Source: Gambelia wislizenii (lineage: Eukaryota > Chordata > Lepidosauria > Squamata > Crotaphytidae). Taken from it: a stretch of 64,000 bases of DNA. The DNA lies in NCBI GenBank assembly GCA_030847615.1, contig JAUMIR010000001.1:438952687-439016686 (forward strand), given 5' to 3'. Position numbers and translations under genes: made by a program. Shown here in pieces: positions 23,211 to 33,000 of the stretch (positions are counted from its first letter, which is position 1; every line of letters starts with the position of its first letter). The notes beneath the pieces are model-generated. The model saw nothing but the letters and a program-made list of their open reading frames with translations, ran no database searches and had not been told where the DNA came from.

Positions 23211-23690
23211 AGGCTCATCTACACTGGGCAGAATACACTGGCTCTGTGCTGGTGTATTCTGACCATGGATCTGGTCCATTTCTCCCCCATTACCTGAACA
23301 AAACTAGATGGAGACCAGACTGGCACACCAGCCTGTCTCTACAGCTACTGCAGCTGTCATCCGCATCGCTCTCTCCAAAGCCAGGAAGTCAGCCTGCAGC
23401 ACATGATCAAAGCCCCCTGCATGTGACCAGCCTTGGTCAGATGCTGCAGGACTCCTTCCTGGCTTCAGAGAGAGCATGCTGGTACGGGCTTCTGTGGTCA
23501 TGCAGGGCCAGATCCGTTTTTTTCAGCTGATGCAGTTTTTCCTAGGTTTAATATTACACTTTATCCCATCTCCCCCCCCCCGACCCAGTCTTTGCCCTGG
23601 GCATCGTGAGGACTGCTCGGGAGCAAAACGGGCCAAAAGCCCTGTGTCGTTAGGATTGCAGGCTCTAAGATGGGGGCAAGACAGGGCAAA
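23211..23690. mobile_element. Dispersed repeat, family B copy 1, right end missing
   Basis: It starts AGGCTCATCTACACTGGG and parallels 27,508-28,042 over its length: CATGTGACCAGCCTTGGTC, CAGGACTCCTTCCTG, GAGGACTGCTCGGG, AAAAGCCCTGTG and CTCTAAGATGG. The far terminal repeat is not recognisable, so the 3' boundary is approximate. Confidence 0.65.
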
Positions 23691-23869
23691 TAGCCCTAAA
23701 TTGAGAGAGAAAATCTGTCTCAAGGTAATCCAGTGAGTCTCATGACTCACTGAGGCCTAAAACCTGCATCTCTTGAATCCCAGACAAACACTCTAATCTG
23801 TACAGTACTAACTTCAATACTGCAAAGATGGCACATCCCATACTGTATCGTGTTATATTTTATAAACCT

Positions 23870-24062
23870 GTGTTCAAGTGTTGGACTGGGCCAGAGACCT
23901 GGGCATTAGATCCCAGTAGGCTATATTTCAGAGGAAGGAACTGGCAAATCCACTTGTGAGTATTCCTTGCCCAAGAAAACCCTATGAAATTCCTGGGGTC
24001 GCCATAGTCAACAGGCGACTTGAAGGCGTACATGCATGTGCGCACATGCATGCACACACAAC
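23870..24062 (+). mobile_element. Sauria-type SINE with (CA)-rich tail
   Basis: GTGTTGGACTGGGCCAGAGA, CAGAGGAAGGAACTGGCAAA, TATTCCTTGCCCAAGAAAAC, GGGGTCGCCATAGTC and GACTTGAAGGCG match the body and BovB-type tail of the SINEs at 13.8 and 14.1 kb. The tail ends in GCATGCACACACA. Confidence 0.75.
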
Positions 24063-24149
24063 CCCCTCATATTTAGGGTTAAACTAGATGATATGCTTAG
24101 TCTGTATTTAGAAGCTGTGCTTCTTTAACTGGTGAAATACGTCTATCAA

Positions 24150-24151
<2 letters not shown>

Positions 24152-24184
<33 letters not shown>

Positions 24185-25318
24185 TTTTATTTTTAACCCG
24201 CCCCTCTGCTCAGCAACCGGGGCAGCGTACAACAAGATTAAAACATCAAGTTAAAACAATCCCTCCCCATCCTAACCCTCCCACCCCTTAAAACTAAATT
24301 AAACTAATGAAGAGTTAAAACAAGAATAAAATATGATAAATAAATAAATAAATAAATAACGGCAACAATGGCAAGGGGGTGGGTAGCAATCAGTCCACTG
24401 GAACTGGGAAGTTATTCCGGGAAGGCCTGCCGGAAGAGATCCGTCTTTAGCACTTTCTTGAAGCTATCAAGAGTAGTGATAAGACGGATCTCATCCGGCA
24501 GGCCATTCCAAAGTCTGGGAGCCGTAGAAGAGAAGGTCCTCTGGGAGGTCTGCGACAGCCTAGTTTTCATAGGTTGCAGCAGGTTCCTCCCAGAGGACCG
24601 AAGTGCGCGGGGGGGATCATATGGGATGAGGCGGTCCCGGAGATAAGATGGACCCAAGCCATGTAGGGCTTTAAAGGTTAAAACCAACACCTTGTACTGC
24701 GCCCGGAAACTAATCAGCAGCCAATGGAGAGATTTAAGCACAGGTGTTATATGCTCTCTCCTAGATGTACCCGTAATTAACCTGGCTGCCATATTTTGTA
24801 CCAGTTGAAGTTTCCGGGTTAGGCACAAGGGTTGCCCCATGTAGAGTGCATTACAGTAATCCAAACGTGAGGTTACCAAAGCATGTATCACAGTTTCCAG
24901 ATCCCTTGTATCCAGGTAAGGGCGCAGTTGGCGTATCAGCCGAAGCTGATAACAGGCACTTCTGGCCGTCGCATTCACCTGACTAGTCATGTGAAGCGAT
25001 GAATCCAGGAGTACCCCCAGACTGCGAACACAGTCCTTAGAGGAGAGTGTGAGTCCATCCAGGACTGGAAGTTGTATTCCCAGACCTGGTTTCGGGCCTG
25101 TGACTGTCAGTACCTCCGTTTTGTCTGGATTTAGTCTCAATCTGTTTTTCCTCATCCAATCCATTACCGCTCTAAGACAGTCATTGAGAGGAGAGACACC
25201 ATCTGAAGTCTGAGCTGACAACCTGGTCATGGAGAAATATATCTGAGTGTCATCGGCATACTGATGACACCGAGCTCCATGCCTCCGGATGATCTCTCCC
25301 AGCGGCTTCATATAAATG
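24152..25318 (-). mobile_element. L2 LINE, 5'-truncated but little decayed
   Basis: The 3' end is at the left: an (AAT)n run at 24,152-24,182, then the reverse of TATAAATAAA-type L2 3' UTR with GGGGCAGCGTACAACAAG, and an (AATA)n run at 24,337-24,359. The coding part runs to 25,311 and stops abruptly just upstream of the YADD motif, a typical 5' truncation. Confidence 0.9.
24412..25311 (-). CDS. L2 reverse-transcriptase C-terminal half (299 codons)
   Basis: Part of an L2 LINE polyprotein. The RT metal-binding motif YADDTQ is at residues 18-23, followed by NPDKTEVLTV (about 97-106), the block CVRSLGVLLDSSL, then ACYQLRLIRQLRPYL, RLDYCNALYMG, LQLVQNMAARLITG, SLHWLLISFRAQYKVLVLTFKAL and APRLWNGLPDEIR, in the usual L2 order through the C-terminus. 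No stop interrupts it. The catalytic Asp of motif A and the whole endonuclease are missing, so it cannot act alone. The first Met is internal to the domain (MKPLGEII), not a natural start. The open frame implies a fairly recent insertion. Confidence 0.88.
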   Translation of the reverse strand: MKPLGEIIRRHGARCHQYADDTQIYFSMTRLSAQTSDGVSPLNDCLRAVMDWMRKNRLRLNPDKTEVLTVTGPKPGLGIQLPVLDGLTLSSKDCVRSLGVLLDSSLHMTSQVNATARSACYQLRLIRQLRPYLDTRDLETVIHALVTSRLDYCNALYMGQPLCLTRKLQLVQNMAARLITGTSRREHITPVLKSLHWLLISFRAQYKVLVLTFKALHGLGPSYLRDRLIPYDPPRALRSSGRNLLQPMKTRLSQTSQRTFSSTAPRLWNGLPDEIRLITTLDSFKKVLKTDLFRQAFPE

Positions 25319-25925
25319 TTAAATCAGAAGTAAGACCCACAAAGGGACTTATTCCCAAATATGTCTCCTAGCACATGGTTGTCTTTAGCTACATACCCTG
25401 CAAAGACAGGAGCTTTGTTTTGTTGCTTTGTTTCAGAAAGCAAATGCAGGCTTAATTTGCACATTTGAATCCTGAGGCACACAGATCTGAGGAAAGCCTG
25501 TTGTCATAAAGAAACACTAATTGTAGGAAATACACAACTTCCCTTATACCTAACCTCACTTGTAGTATATGTTACAAAGAAGACAGAGGAAATATGTATG
25601 AAACACCAGCAGTTTATGCAGTGGCAGCACTAGGGGTGTGTGGAGAGGCCCAACTGCACCAGGTGACACCATCAGAGGGAGGGGTGACACTGGGCTTAGT
25701 AATGCCACAGAGTTTATGACATCTAGTTCAACATTGGTTTATTCACAGACTCATTGTATTCAAAGGGAAAGAAAGAATGAAAAAAGAGGGTGGGGTGGGG
25801 AAAAGAATCCAGAATAAATTCGGACTAACAATTTATTTTCATGAGCTTTCATGGATTTCAATCCATTTCTTCAGCTGCATGATTGAAATCAGTGAAAACT
25901 CATGCTAAAAGAAATCAGTCTCTAA
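25319..25925. other. No gene; short repeat fragments
   Basis: TCAGAAGTAAGACCCACAAA at 25,324 is a word that recurs at 28,286 with its GGGACTTATTCCCAA continuation, part of a small dispersed repeat. CAGTGGCAGCACTAGGGG at about 25,620 looks like the start of a hAT-type repeat. From 25,820 a TGAGCTTTCATGGATTTC piece belongs to the repeat described at 13,426. No coding region is recognised. Confidence 0.4.
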
Positions 25926-25928
25926 GAT

Positions 25929-27118
25929 TGCTGACACACTGCAGAAATAATGCAGTTTGACACTGCTTTAATTATCATGGGTGTCAGTTAAACTACAGTT
26001 TTTAATGCGGCAATTTGCGGTTTAGCGCTTTTTCGCAGCAGTGACGGATAGTTCATATGATTTATAGGGGATTCGGTTGTGTTGTTTATTTTTTCGCTTC
26101 TCAGTTCAGATGGCAAAGGTGCAGGGGGCGTGCCTGCCTGCCTCTTAAAGCCACTCACTGAAAACACACACAGTTGAAGCAGAAGGGGCTTGTTGGGGGG
26201 AATAGTTCCTCTGAAAGGGCTTTAATTGCAGGCGTTCCTCAGAAGGGATTTGTATACAAAGCAACAGTATCACCTTCAGCTTGATCTCAGCGAGAAAACC
26301 AGAAAGCAACTAAAAAGCAGGGAGTGGGAAGGATTAATGACAAAGGATGGTAGGAAAAGAATTCTCTTTGCTGTGCATTTCTCCTATATAAGTAGACTGT
26401 TTTTTCTCCCTCTCTCATGCCAGCACTGCGAGCGTGCACAAACATGCACACACAAAACAACGATCTGTCGATAGATCGGCTGGTGGAGCATACAGGGAGA
26501 GAGAGGGAGGAGGGAGGGGAGACGAAGAACATTCACACAGAGACTGAAAGGAATTCTTCAGCTTGCTGCAGCCAAGCTCGAAGAGACCAAGGAGTCAGGG
26601 AGGAAAGACACACACACACACACAGCTCTCACAGTCTTTTCCGTGGCTGGAAACAACAGTGGATGGATTTTTCCTCCATCCCCTCCTTGTCCAAACCCCT
26701 CCCTGGTGAGTTCAACCAATCATGGCAAAGCTCTGCGGTTCCAGTACTTTTTTAGGAATCGATTTAAAAACGCAAAGGTAGTTCACATCATCAGTTTAGC
26801 AATACTTTTCGGTTCTTTTTTAAAAAGACGGGAAAAAATACGAAGTCCTAAAATACGCTACAGATGGGTTTTTTCCCACCCCTCCTTCTGAAAGAGGTGA
26901 TTTAGAGTCGCAAAACATGTAAACAATTAGAACTCTTAGCAAATTCTTCACGGTTTTTTTATACCGTTTAAATGAGCCCATGGTTCCATCCTATGGAATC
27001 CTTGGATTAGTAGTTTGTTGTGAAACCAGAGCTCTCTGACAGCGAAGGCTAAATATCTCACAAAACTACAAACCCCAGAATCCCATAGCCCAAGGCAGAT
27101 AGAGTAAAGCCCATTAAA
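25929..27118. mobile_element. Foldback MITE (ACACTGCAGAAATAATGCAG type) split by a 998 bp insertion
   Basis: The left part 25,929-25,980 reads GCTGACACACTGCAG and AATAATGCAGTTTGACACTG; the right part 26,979-27,118 reads GGAATCCTTGGATTAGTAG, CAGAGCTCTCTGACAGC and CAAAACTACAAACCCCAGAA. Together they give the order seen in the uninterrupted relative at 51,248. The far right end is lost where CR1 starts. Superfamily uncertain, hAT-like at best. Confidence 0.75.
25981..26978. mobile_element. Unidentified 998 bp insertion with 5 bp TSD
   Basis: CATGG at 25,976-25,980 and 26,979-26,983 flanks it; removing one copy restores the order expected from the sister MITE at 51,248. The ends GTGTCAGTTAAAC and GTTTAAATGAGCC are imperfect inverted repeats (10 of 13). 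The interior has visibly more CG dinucleotides than the surroundings, a TATATAAG word at 26,385-26,392, a purine-rich stretch and (AC)n at 26,608-26,624. It lacks TG...CA ends, so a solo LTR is not well supported. Longest frame 112 codons, no domain. Confidence 0.6.
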
Positions 27119-27474
27119 CCATTTAGCTTGGAGAAGATAAGGTTAAGAGGTGATATGATAGCCATGTTTAAATGTTTGAAGGGATGTCATACTGAGGATG
27201 GAGCAAGTTTGTTTTCTGCTGCTCCAGAGATAGGAACATGGAGCAGTGGACTCAAACTACAAAAAAAGAGATTCTACCTAAACATTAGGAAGAACTTCCT
27301 GACAGTAAAAGCTGTTTGGCAATGGAATCCACTGCCTCGGAGTGTGGTGGAGTCTCCTTCTTTGGCTGGATGGCCATCTGTTGGGTATGCTTTGATCGGG
27401 TACTCCTGTATGGCAGGGGCTTGGACTAGATGGCCCTTGTGGTCTCTTCCAACTCTATGATTCTATGATTCTGC
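27119..27474 (+). mobile_element. CR1 LINE 3' fragment
   Basis: The frame reads RLRGDMIAMFKCLKGCHTED, SLFSAAPEIGTW, RFYLNIRKNFLTVKAVWQWN and PRSVVESPSL, then the 3' UTR with GGCTTGGACTAGATGGCCC and the tail CTATGATTCTATGATTCTG. It is truncated at the 5' side and joins the MITE remnant directly. Confidence 0.9.
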
Positions 27475-27507
27475 AGTGTGCCAGCAGCCAGTGTGTTTGC
27501 AGCCTAA

Positions 27508-28042
27508 GGACTCATCTACATAAGCCAGGGTATGCCAGCTCCCCGCCAGCTTATCCTGGCCATTGTCCCCCATTACCACCTCCAAATGGGCCAGAGTCCA
27601 GACAGGCATGCCGGTCCCATTGCTGCAGCCACCGCTGCCAGCATCTCCCTCGCTGTCTCGAAAGGTAGAAAGCCGGCCCACAACATGTAACCAATGCTCT
27701 CTGCATGTGACCAGCCTTTGTCATATGCTACAGGACTTCTTTCTGCCTTCTGGGAGAGCAAGGTAGACTGGCAGCAGCAATGAGGCCGGACCTGCTGGGA
27801 CAGGCTGCTGTGGACATGCGGGGCCCTATATGTTTCTTCCCAACAGGAATGGGTTAAACCAGGTATTATTTTGAAATACTGTAACAGGCCCCACCCCATC
27901 TTAGCCCCATCTGAGCCCTGTATCTGCCCCAGGGGTGCGGAGGACTGCCCAGGGCAGAATGGGGCAAAAGCCCTGCATTGCCAGGACTGCAGGGCTCTAA
28001 GGTGGTGGCAAGGTAGTGTATATTGCCCATGTAGACAAGTCC
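27508..28042. mobile_element. Dispersed repeat, family B copy 2 (535 bp), PIF-like ends
   Basis: The ends GGACTCATCTACATAAGCC and CCCATGTAGACAAGTCC are imperfect inverted repeats, flanked by TAA and AAA. The body parallels 23,211-23,690. The terminal GGACTTGTCTA word resembles the ends of family A, so the two may be related. No transposase is present. Confidence 0.65.
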
Positions 28043-28850
28043 AAAGTCTCTAAGTAATGCTAGTTTCTTTCCTCTAAGACATTCCTTACCCCACCCCTTC
28101 TTTTCTTCCCTTTTTATCTTGAAACAGACTAAAACAGATATATCTTTGAAAACTGACTGAAAGTACGAACTGAAGTGTCCAACAAGTGGTTATATGGAGT
28201 TCCGGGGAACAGCAAGTTAGGAACAGAAACTTGGGGCAACAGCCATGTTATACCACTAGGCAGAGCACACCTGAACATGTCTCCTCAGAAGTAAGACCCA
28301 CAAAGGGACTTATTCCCAAGTGTGTATACTATCACAGCCTGAATGAAATACTTTGTATTATATACAACCTTTTCATTACACATCTGTCTGCTTTGCTATT
28401 TACATCCAAACATATGGAAACAGGCATTGGTATTAATTAAAATTAAGATAAATCATTTTATGCTGCACTCTTTCTCTGAGCTTCCTCCACTGGAGAATGG
28501 CAACTTCAAGGGCAGAATTAGTGTACAATATCCAAATATCCAAATGTGAATGAATAACAAAATTTGATTCCATTCATTTGGGACTGAATGGAAACAATGT
28601 TTCTCTGTTTTATCTAGGAGTTGCCTGTGATGTTAGCATCTCTCTGGCCCCTCACAGTTGAAACTAACGATGGGACCTAATGTTGCTGCCAAAAGACTGG
28701 GCTGGATTTTTGTATCCATTTGGATAATTGTGTAGCCCTTCAGTTTAGGCAGTTATTGTTAATCTGAATTTTGAATTTTATTCCTTGGAGTTCCATTACA
28801 AATGGCAGGAAGAAAGAGGCTTTAGTTCTTTCATGTAAAAATATAAGTCT
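28043..28850. other. No gene; small repeat piece at 28,286-28,345
   Basis: The piece TCAGAAGTAAGACCCACAAA and its continuation GGGACTTATTCCCAAG match the segment at 25,324. The rest is unique-looking. Confidence 0.4.
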
Positions 28851-28852
28851 TA

Positions 28853-28945
28853 CCTATTTATTTATTTTCTATCCCACCTTTCTTCTAGCTTGGGACCCAA
28901 GGCAGCTCACAATATAAGTTAAAACCACATAGTCATAAAAAGGCA
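28853..28945 (-). mobile_element. L2-type LINE tail
   Basis: TACCTATTTATTTATTTTC followed by TATCCCACCTTTCTTC and GGGACCCAAGGCAGCTCAC is the reverse complement of an L2 3' end. Confidence 0.65.
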
Positions 28946-29799
28946 CTGGAGTCCTGGCAGTTTGCCAAAGGGGCCCAGTTATCTTTGATGTAAAGCATTT
29001 CTGCTTCGACTTGTATCAACTGAGTGTGCACAGCACCAGGCTCATTGTCTATTGTTTTGTGATTAATATTATAAAGATATTATTTTTAAAAAAAATATTG
29101 CAGAGGAAGGGATGAACATTTAACAATACATCTGGATTAAAATGAAAGTATCACCTGCCAGAACTTGTTAGCATTTATAAGGATGGCTACACAAACTCTC
29201 TTCTCCATGCTTCAACACAGAGGATACCAACAAAGTGTGATAGTCATTAGCTTTGAGTCCTTTTGAACAGCTTGAATCAATCCCTCGGGTTAAAAAAAAG
29301 AGAACATAGTTGAAAGTAAGGTTGAGTGAGGTTGGTAGAATAAATGGTGCCAATCAATATCATTATAACTGCTGTACAACTGGGAGTAGCAATGGATGCT
29401 CCAAGGTTATGATTTAGGAAACAGAAATGAGACTATATGCTCTGCAGGGCCTCTTCCCTTGAGAACTCGTCAGAATATCATAAACTATGAGGGCTACCTG
29501 ACACTCTATGATTGTTAACATGCAGAATCCACAAGTTTAAAAACATAAATAGGCAAACTTACTGGTGATAATAATATAGGTTCTTCGTGCTCAAGACAGA
29601 ACTAGGAAAAGTTAATTTTTTGGACAACTCTAAGGATCCTTCAGCTGATTTATGCCAACATAGATACAAGCAGTTGCACTTTCTGGATTGTTGTGCAGAA
29701 GGTGGTATCCTAATCTGGTTTGTGCAAGTGATGTTTCTAGCATAATCTTTCTAGCAGCAGATGATCTTTCTAGTTGGTTGTCAGATTCCTCCATTTCAC
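28946..29799. other. No gene recognised
   Basis: Unique-looking DNA. No repeat boundary, coding frame or RNA structure stands out. Confidence 0.4.
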
Positions 29800-29802
29800 T
29801 TG

Positions 29803-30133
29803 GGACTTTTTCAGACAGTGCTTACTGCACTAGAAGCTTGCGAGAGAGGTACAGCACTGTTGCGTGGCAGGGTGTCCATTTCGGACGACGCCATCCCTCT
29901 CTCAGCATCGTCCGTGTCACTTCCGTGTACGATTGGAGTCAGCCATGCCATATTTTACTCACAAAAGTTGTCCGTGAGTAAAATATGGCACGGTTGCCTC
30001 CAATTGTACATGGAACTGACACGGACAATGCCGAGAGAGGGACGGCATCGTCCGAAATGGACACCCTGCCACGCAACAGTGCTGTACCTCTCTCGCAAGC
30101 TTCTAGCACGGTAAGCACTGTCTGAAAAAGTCC
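29803..30133. mobile_element. Foldback MITE, 331 bp, 3 bp TSD TTG
   Basis: It opens GGACTTTTTCAGACAGTGC and closes with the exact reverse complement; TTG at 29,800-29,802 and 30,134-30,136 is the duplication. The arms are near-perfect inverted repeats over about 150 bases and include GCAAGCTTCTAG, TCCATTTCGGACGACGCC and CGTGTCACTTCCGTGTAC. The loop is around TTTACTCACAAAAGTTGTCC. Same length as the copy at 6,241 and close in arm sequence to 49,185. Confidence 0.88.
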
Positions 30134-30157
30134 TTGATAGTTCAGAAGTAACTATAC

Positions 30158-30270
30158 CAGTGGTTCTTAACCTTTTCTTTACCAGATACCCCCTTTCAAG
30201 CCTTTGCAGATCCCCTGTAAAGACATCACAGGCCCCTAAGGGTCCACAGACCCCAGGTTAAGAAACACTG
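30158..30270. mobile_element. hAT-like MITE, internally deleted, 8 bp TSD
   Basis: The ends CAGTGGTTCTTAACCTTTTC and CCAGGTTAAGAAACACTG are flanked by AACTATAC and AGTTATAC (6 of 8). At 113 bp it is a third the length of its relatives at 11,071 and 43,613. Confidence 0.75.
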
Positions 30271-30790
30271 AGTTATACCATTGCACAACAGGTAAGTGTG
30301 AAGCATTGCCACCTCTTACATGAGCGGTTGGGTAACAGGGCAGTCCAGTACAACTCAACCATAGTATAACTGTGGTGTAGCTACACTGACACAAATTTAC
30401 ACTACACAGCTGTTGAGCAGGATCTTGACCAGAATGTTTGAATAAATCATGCTCTCCAACATTTCACAGATGAAAAATGTGTGGCCAAGTAACATCGGAA
30501 GGTGATGAAGATGGCAAAAGTTATTAATACGGAAGAACACACAAGCTAGGAGGCGTGGCAGCTGTTTGTTTCTGCCTGAACCTACTGGCAAGGGCAAGAT
30601 TCCTCCCCTCTCTTTCCTCTCCTCCTTGCTGAGATAACTGGGTGTAAATTACTTTTGCATTTTGAACTCAGTTTACAGGAATTGAAGGAAGCTGAGGGCA
30701 AAGGAAGAAGAAAGAGAAATGGGACATTTTAAAAGAAGCTGAAAATTGGGACTGTCACTGCCAAATTAAGATGGTTGGAGGGCATGGCTG
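30271..30790. other. No gene recognised
   Basis: Unique-looking DNA; no repeat ends or coding region. Confidence 0.4.
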
Positions 30791-30985
30791 ATCAAGCAAG
30801 GAGGTAACTCCAGTAGAAGGAGAACCTTGTTGGATCAGAACAATAAACCAGTCTAGTCCTGCATTCAGGTCCCACAGTGGCCAACCAGATGCCGATAGGA
30901 AGTCTACAAGCTCAATGTTTGCACAATACGGCCCACCTGATGATGGTATTGAGGCACATCCTGTCTCTGATCCTGGAGGTAAGAT
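30791..30985 (-). repeat. LINE-type 3' tail fragment (CR1/L3 group)
   Basis: In reverse it carries the GGTTGGCCACTGTGG and GGACTAGACTGG words typical of the tail seen at 7.9 kb and 53.3 kb. Diverged and short. Confidence 0.45.
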
Positions 30986-31838
30986 TATAATCAATAGCCA
31001 TCCTCATAAAGTTTTGAACCTAATAAGAGTGAGGGGAGATCCTTGTAAAGTATTTCTCCTAATCTTTCCAATTTATCATCTATCTATCTATATAATTCTC
31101 TTCGGCATGTTACCTTTCCCATTGTGTTGATTGGCTGCTCAGGAAACAGACCCAACCAATCACCACCCACATGCAAATTCCCTCTCCACCTCACAATCCA
31201 CTCCTGTCACTCAATCTGTGGCTCAGATTGGGACCCAGACAGTCAACAGGCATTGGCAGTGGCAGGGCAACAGAACAAGTCACCCTCAGCAATTCTCGGA
31301 AAAGTGTGGAATGCTGAGAAGGGTGAGGAGGAATTTAAATCCACCAGCCTACCTTATAGGGTTGTTGTGAGGTCTACCTGGTGTGTGTTTTTGGGAGTTT
31401 TTAACAGCATATGGTACACGGGGTGCAGCCAGTATCTACAAAAATCAAGACTGACTTACCTCATATTTTGAATGATGGTACATCAGCAAGGAGGATTGCC
31501 TGTTCAGCCCAGAACTGGAAGCAAACAAAATCAAACCTGCTTGGTGGTCCCTTTTCATTCCCTATAATGAACATAGTTAATGCAGAAAGCTAAGAGTAGC
31601 TGGGATGCCTCTGATTCAAGTTGAATTATCTGTGCCTTTCTATACTAGGCCTTCACTGGTTTTGCATCAGACACTTAAGGGCATTCTCTATATGTTGCCA
31701 GGCTATCATAAAGATGTCAGGTTGGGTAAGCAATGACATAGTGTTAGCGACAATATCAAGCTTCTGCTTTAAATATTATTTACAGATGGAGAAGGAAGGC
31801 AGAAACTCAGTACCTTAAAACATTCTTCAGCTGCCAAC
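30986..31838. other. No gene recognised; (ATCT)n patch
   Basis: A short ATCTATCTATCTATATAATT run is at about 31,077-31,097. Frames up to 115 codons overlap between reading frames without any family signal. Confidence 0.35.
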
Positions 31839-32431
31839 TCAGCAGGCTAAGGCTCCTGACTGTTTCAAAGTTGAAGCAAACATACCCGGCCACCAGTCAT
31901 AAGCCGGAAGTCTATGCCATGTTTCAAAGTACACAGTGTATGTACCTAAATAGTTGTGAAATCCTGTGCTTTTCCTCAAAGCATCAGGACATTTCCCCAG
32001 TACATGCTGCTGATTTTCAAGACTGACAACATCAGGATTTTTGGCAACCCAAATCTGGTATAGAAGGGTACATACTGTATTAATTGGCTTTTCTTCTTGC
32101 TGCTTCTCTGGGACATAAAGAAAAGGAGCATATTGAATACTGACCTTTAAAAACACTGTGGCTTGGCTTTAGCTGAAATGATGTAAGTAGAAGCATGGGC
32201 CCCTGCAGTCAAAACACACTCCTGGGCAAGGAACACCCAGTCCTCCCTGTTACGAGAACAAAGTGCTGTCAGAGCATTCAACCGATCGTGGAAACCTGGC
32301 ATCAGCTCCTTGTGCAGGCTATAGGGCGTCCAGGTTAGTACCATCCCAGGCCCTGAGGCTGCTAAGCCAAAATCCAAACCTAAGAATGGCTCTTGATGAG
32401 GACACAGGCTCCTAGTTATGTCATTAAGCAA
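31839..32431 (-). other. Two abutting open frames, possible gene remnant, not recognised
   Basis: Frames of 94 codons (32,431-32,147) and 105 codons (32,156-31,839) abut on the minus strand, overlap by a few bases, and lie in different phases, as a frameshifted coding sequence would. The first includes HKELMPGFHDRLNALTALC and EDWVFLAQECVLTAG. No known domain is recognised and there is no clear splice or poly(A) context. It may be an old processed pseudogene, a retroelement piece or chance. Confidence 0.2.
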
Positions 32432-32539
32432 ACAGATTAATCATTAAACACATTTGCTCAGAGTATGTCATTCAAATTGGCGGGGGGGGGAACCACCAAA
32501 TCTAAAATATAAAAACATGTGCATGCACACACACGCACA

Positions 32540-33000
32540 AACACACTGTTCAAGGCAGTACTCTTTTCTTGAGATTGTTCCCCCTGGAAATGGGATAAAA
32601 GGGTCAGGCCTAAGACTTAGGGACAGGCCTGGAGATCTAGGAAACCTCACAGGCAGAGACTCAGAGGATGGTATTGGCCTTACTCCATCTCAGTTCCCCA
32701 TGGCATCTGAGGGAGAGAAGAACAGGCAGGCACAGCTCCATCATGCCTGGGCCCACCAGCTGAAGAAAGGCCCTTCCTCTGTCCCAGCTGCCATTGCTGT
32801 GGCCTCTGAGGGAGAAAAGAGCACCCAGCTTCTGCTGGACTTAATCCCTTCCTTCATCACCATTCCCTTTTCTTTTTGAGATGTGTCCTTTTAAGACTGT
32901 AAACCTGAGGACTGGGAACTGTCAAATTAAAAAATTATAAACTGCTCATGTAAAGCACCATATACACTGAGGGTGCTATATAAACAAATGAGGAGGATTT
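32540..33000 (+). repeat. LINE 3' UTR-like segment (L2/CR1 group)
   Basis: The last part, CCTTTTAAGACTGTAAACC, GAGGACTGGGAACTGTC and GAGGGTGCTATATAAAC, looks like a 3' end of L2-group elements with a terminal TATAAA. Upstream GGCATCTGAGGGAGAGAAG and GGCCTCTGAGGGAGAAAAG are a direct repeat of a shorter unit. Confidence 0.4.

Noticed and set aside
31077..31140. Helitron end suggested by the TATCTATATAATTCTCTT run
   Set aside because: No 3' hairpin followed by CTRR was found, and the run is a simple ATCT repeat.
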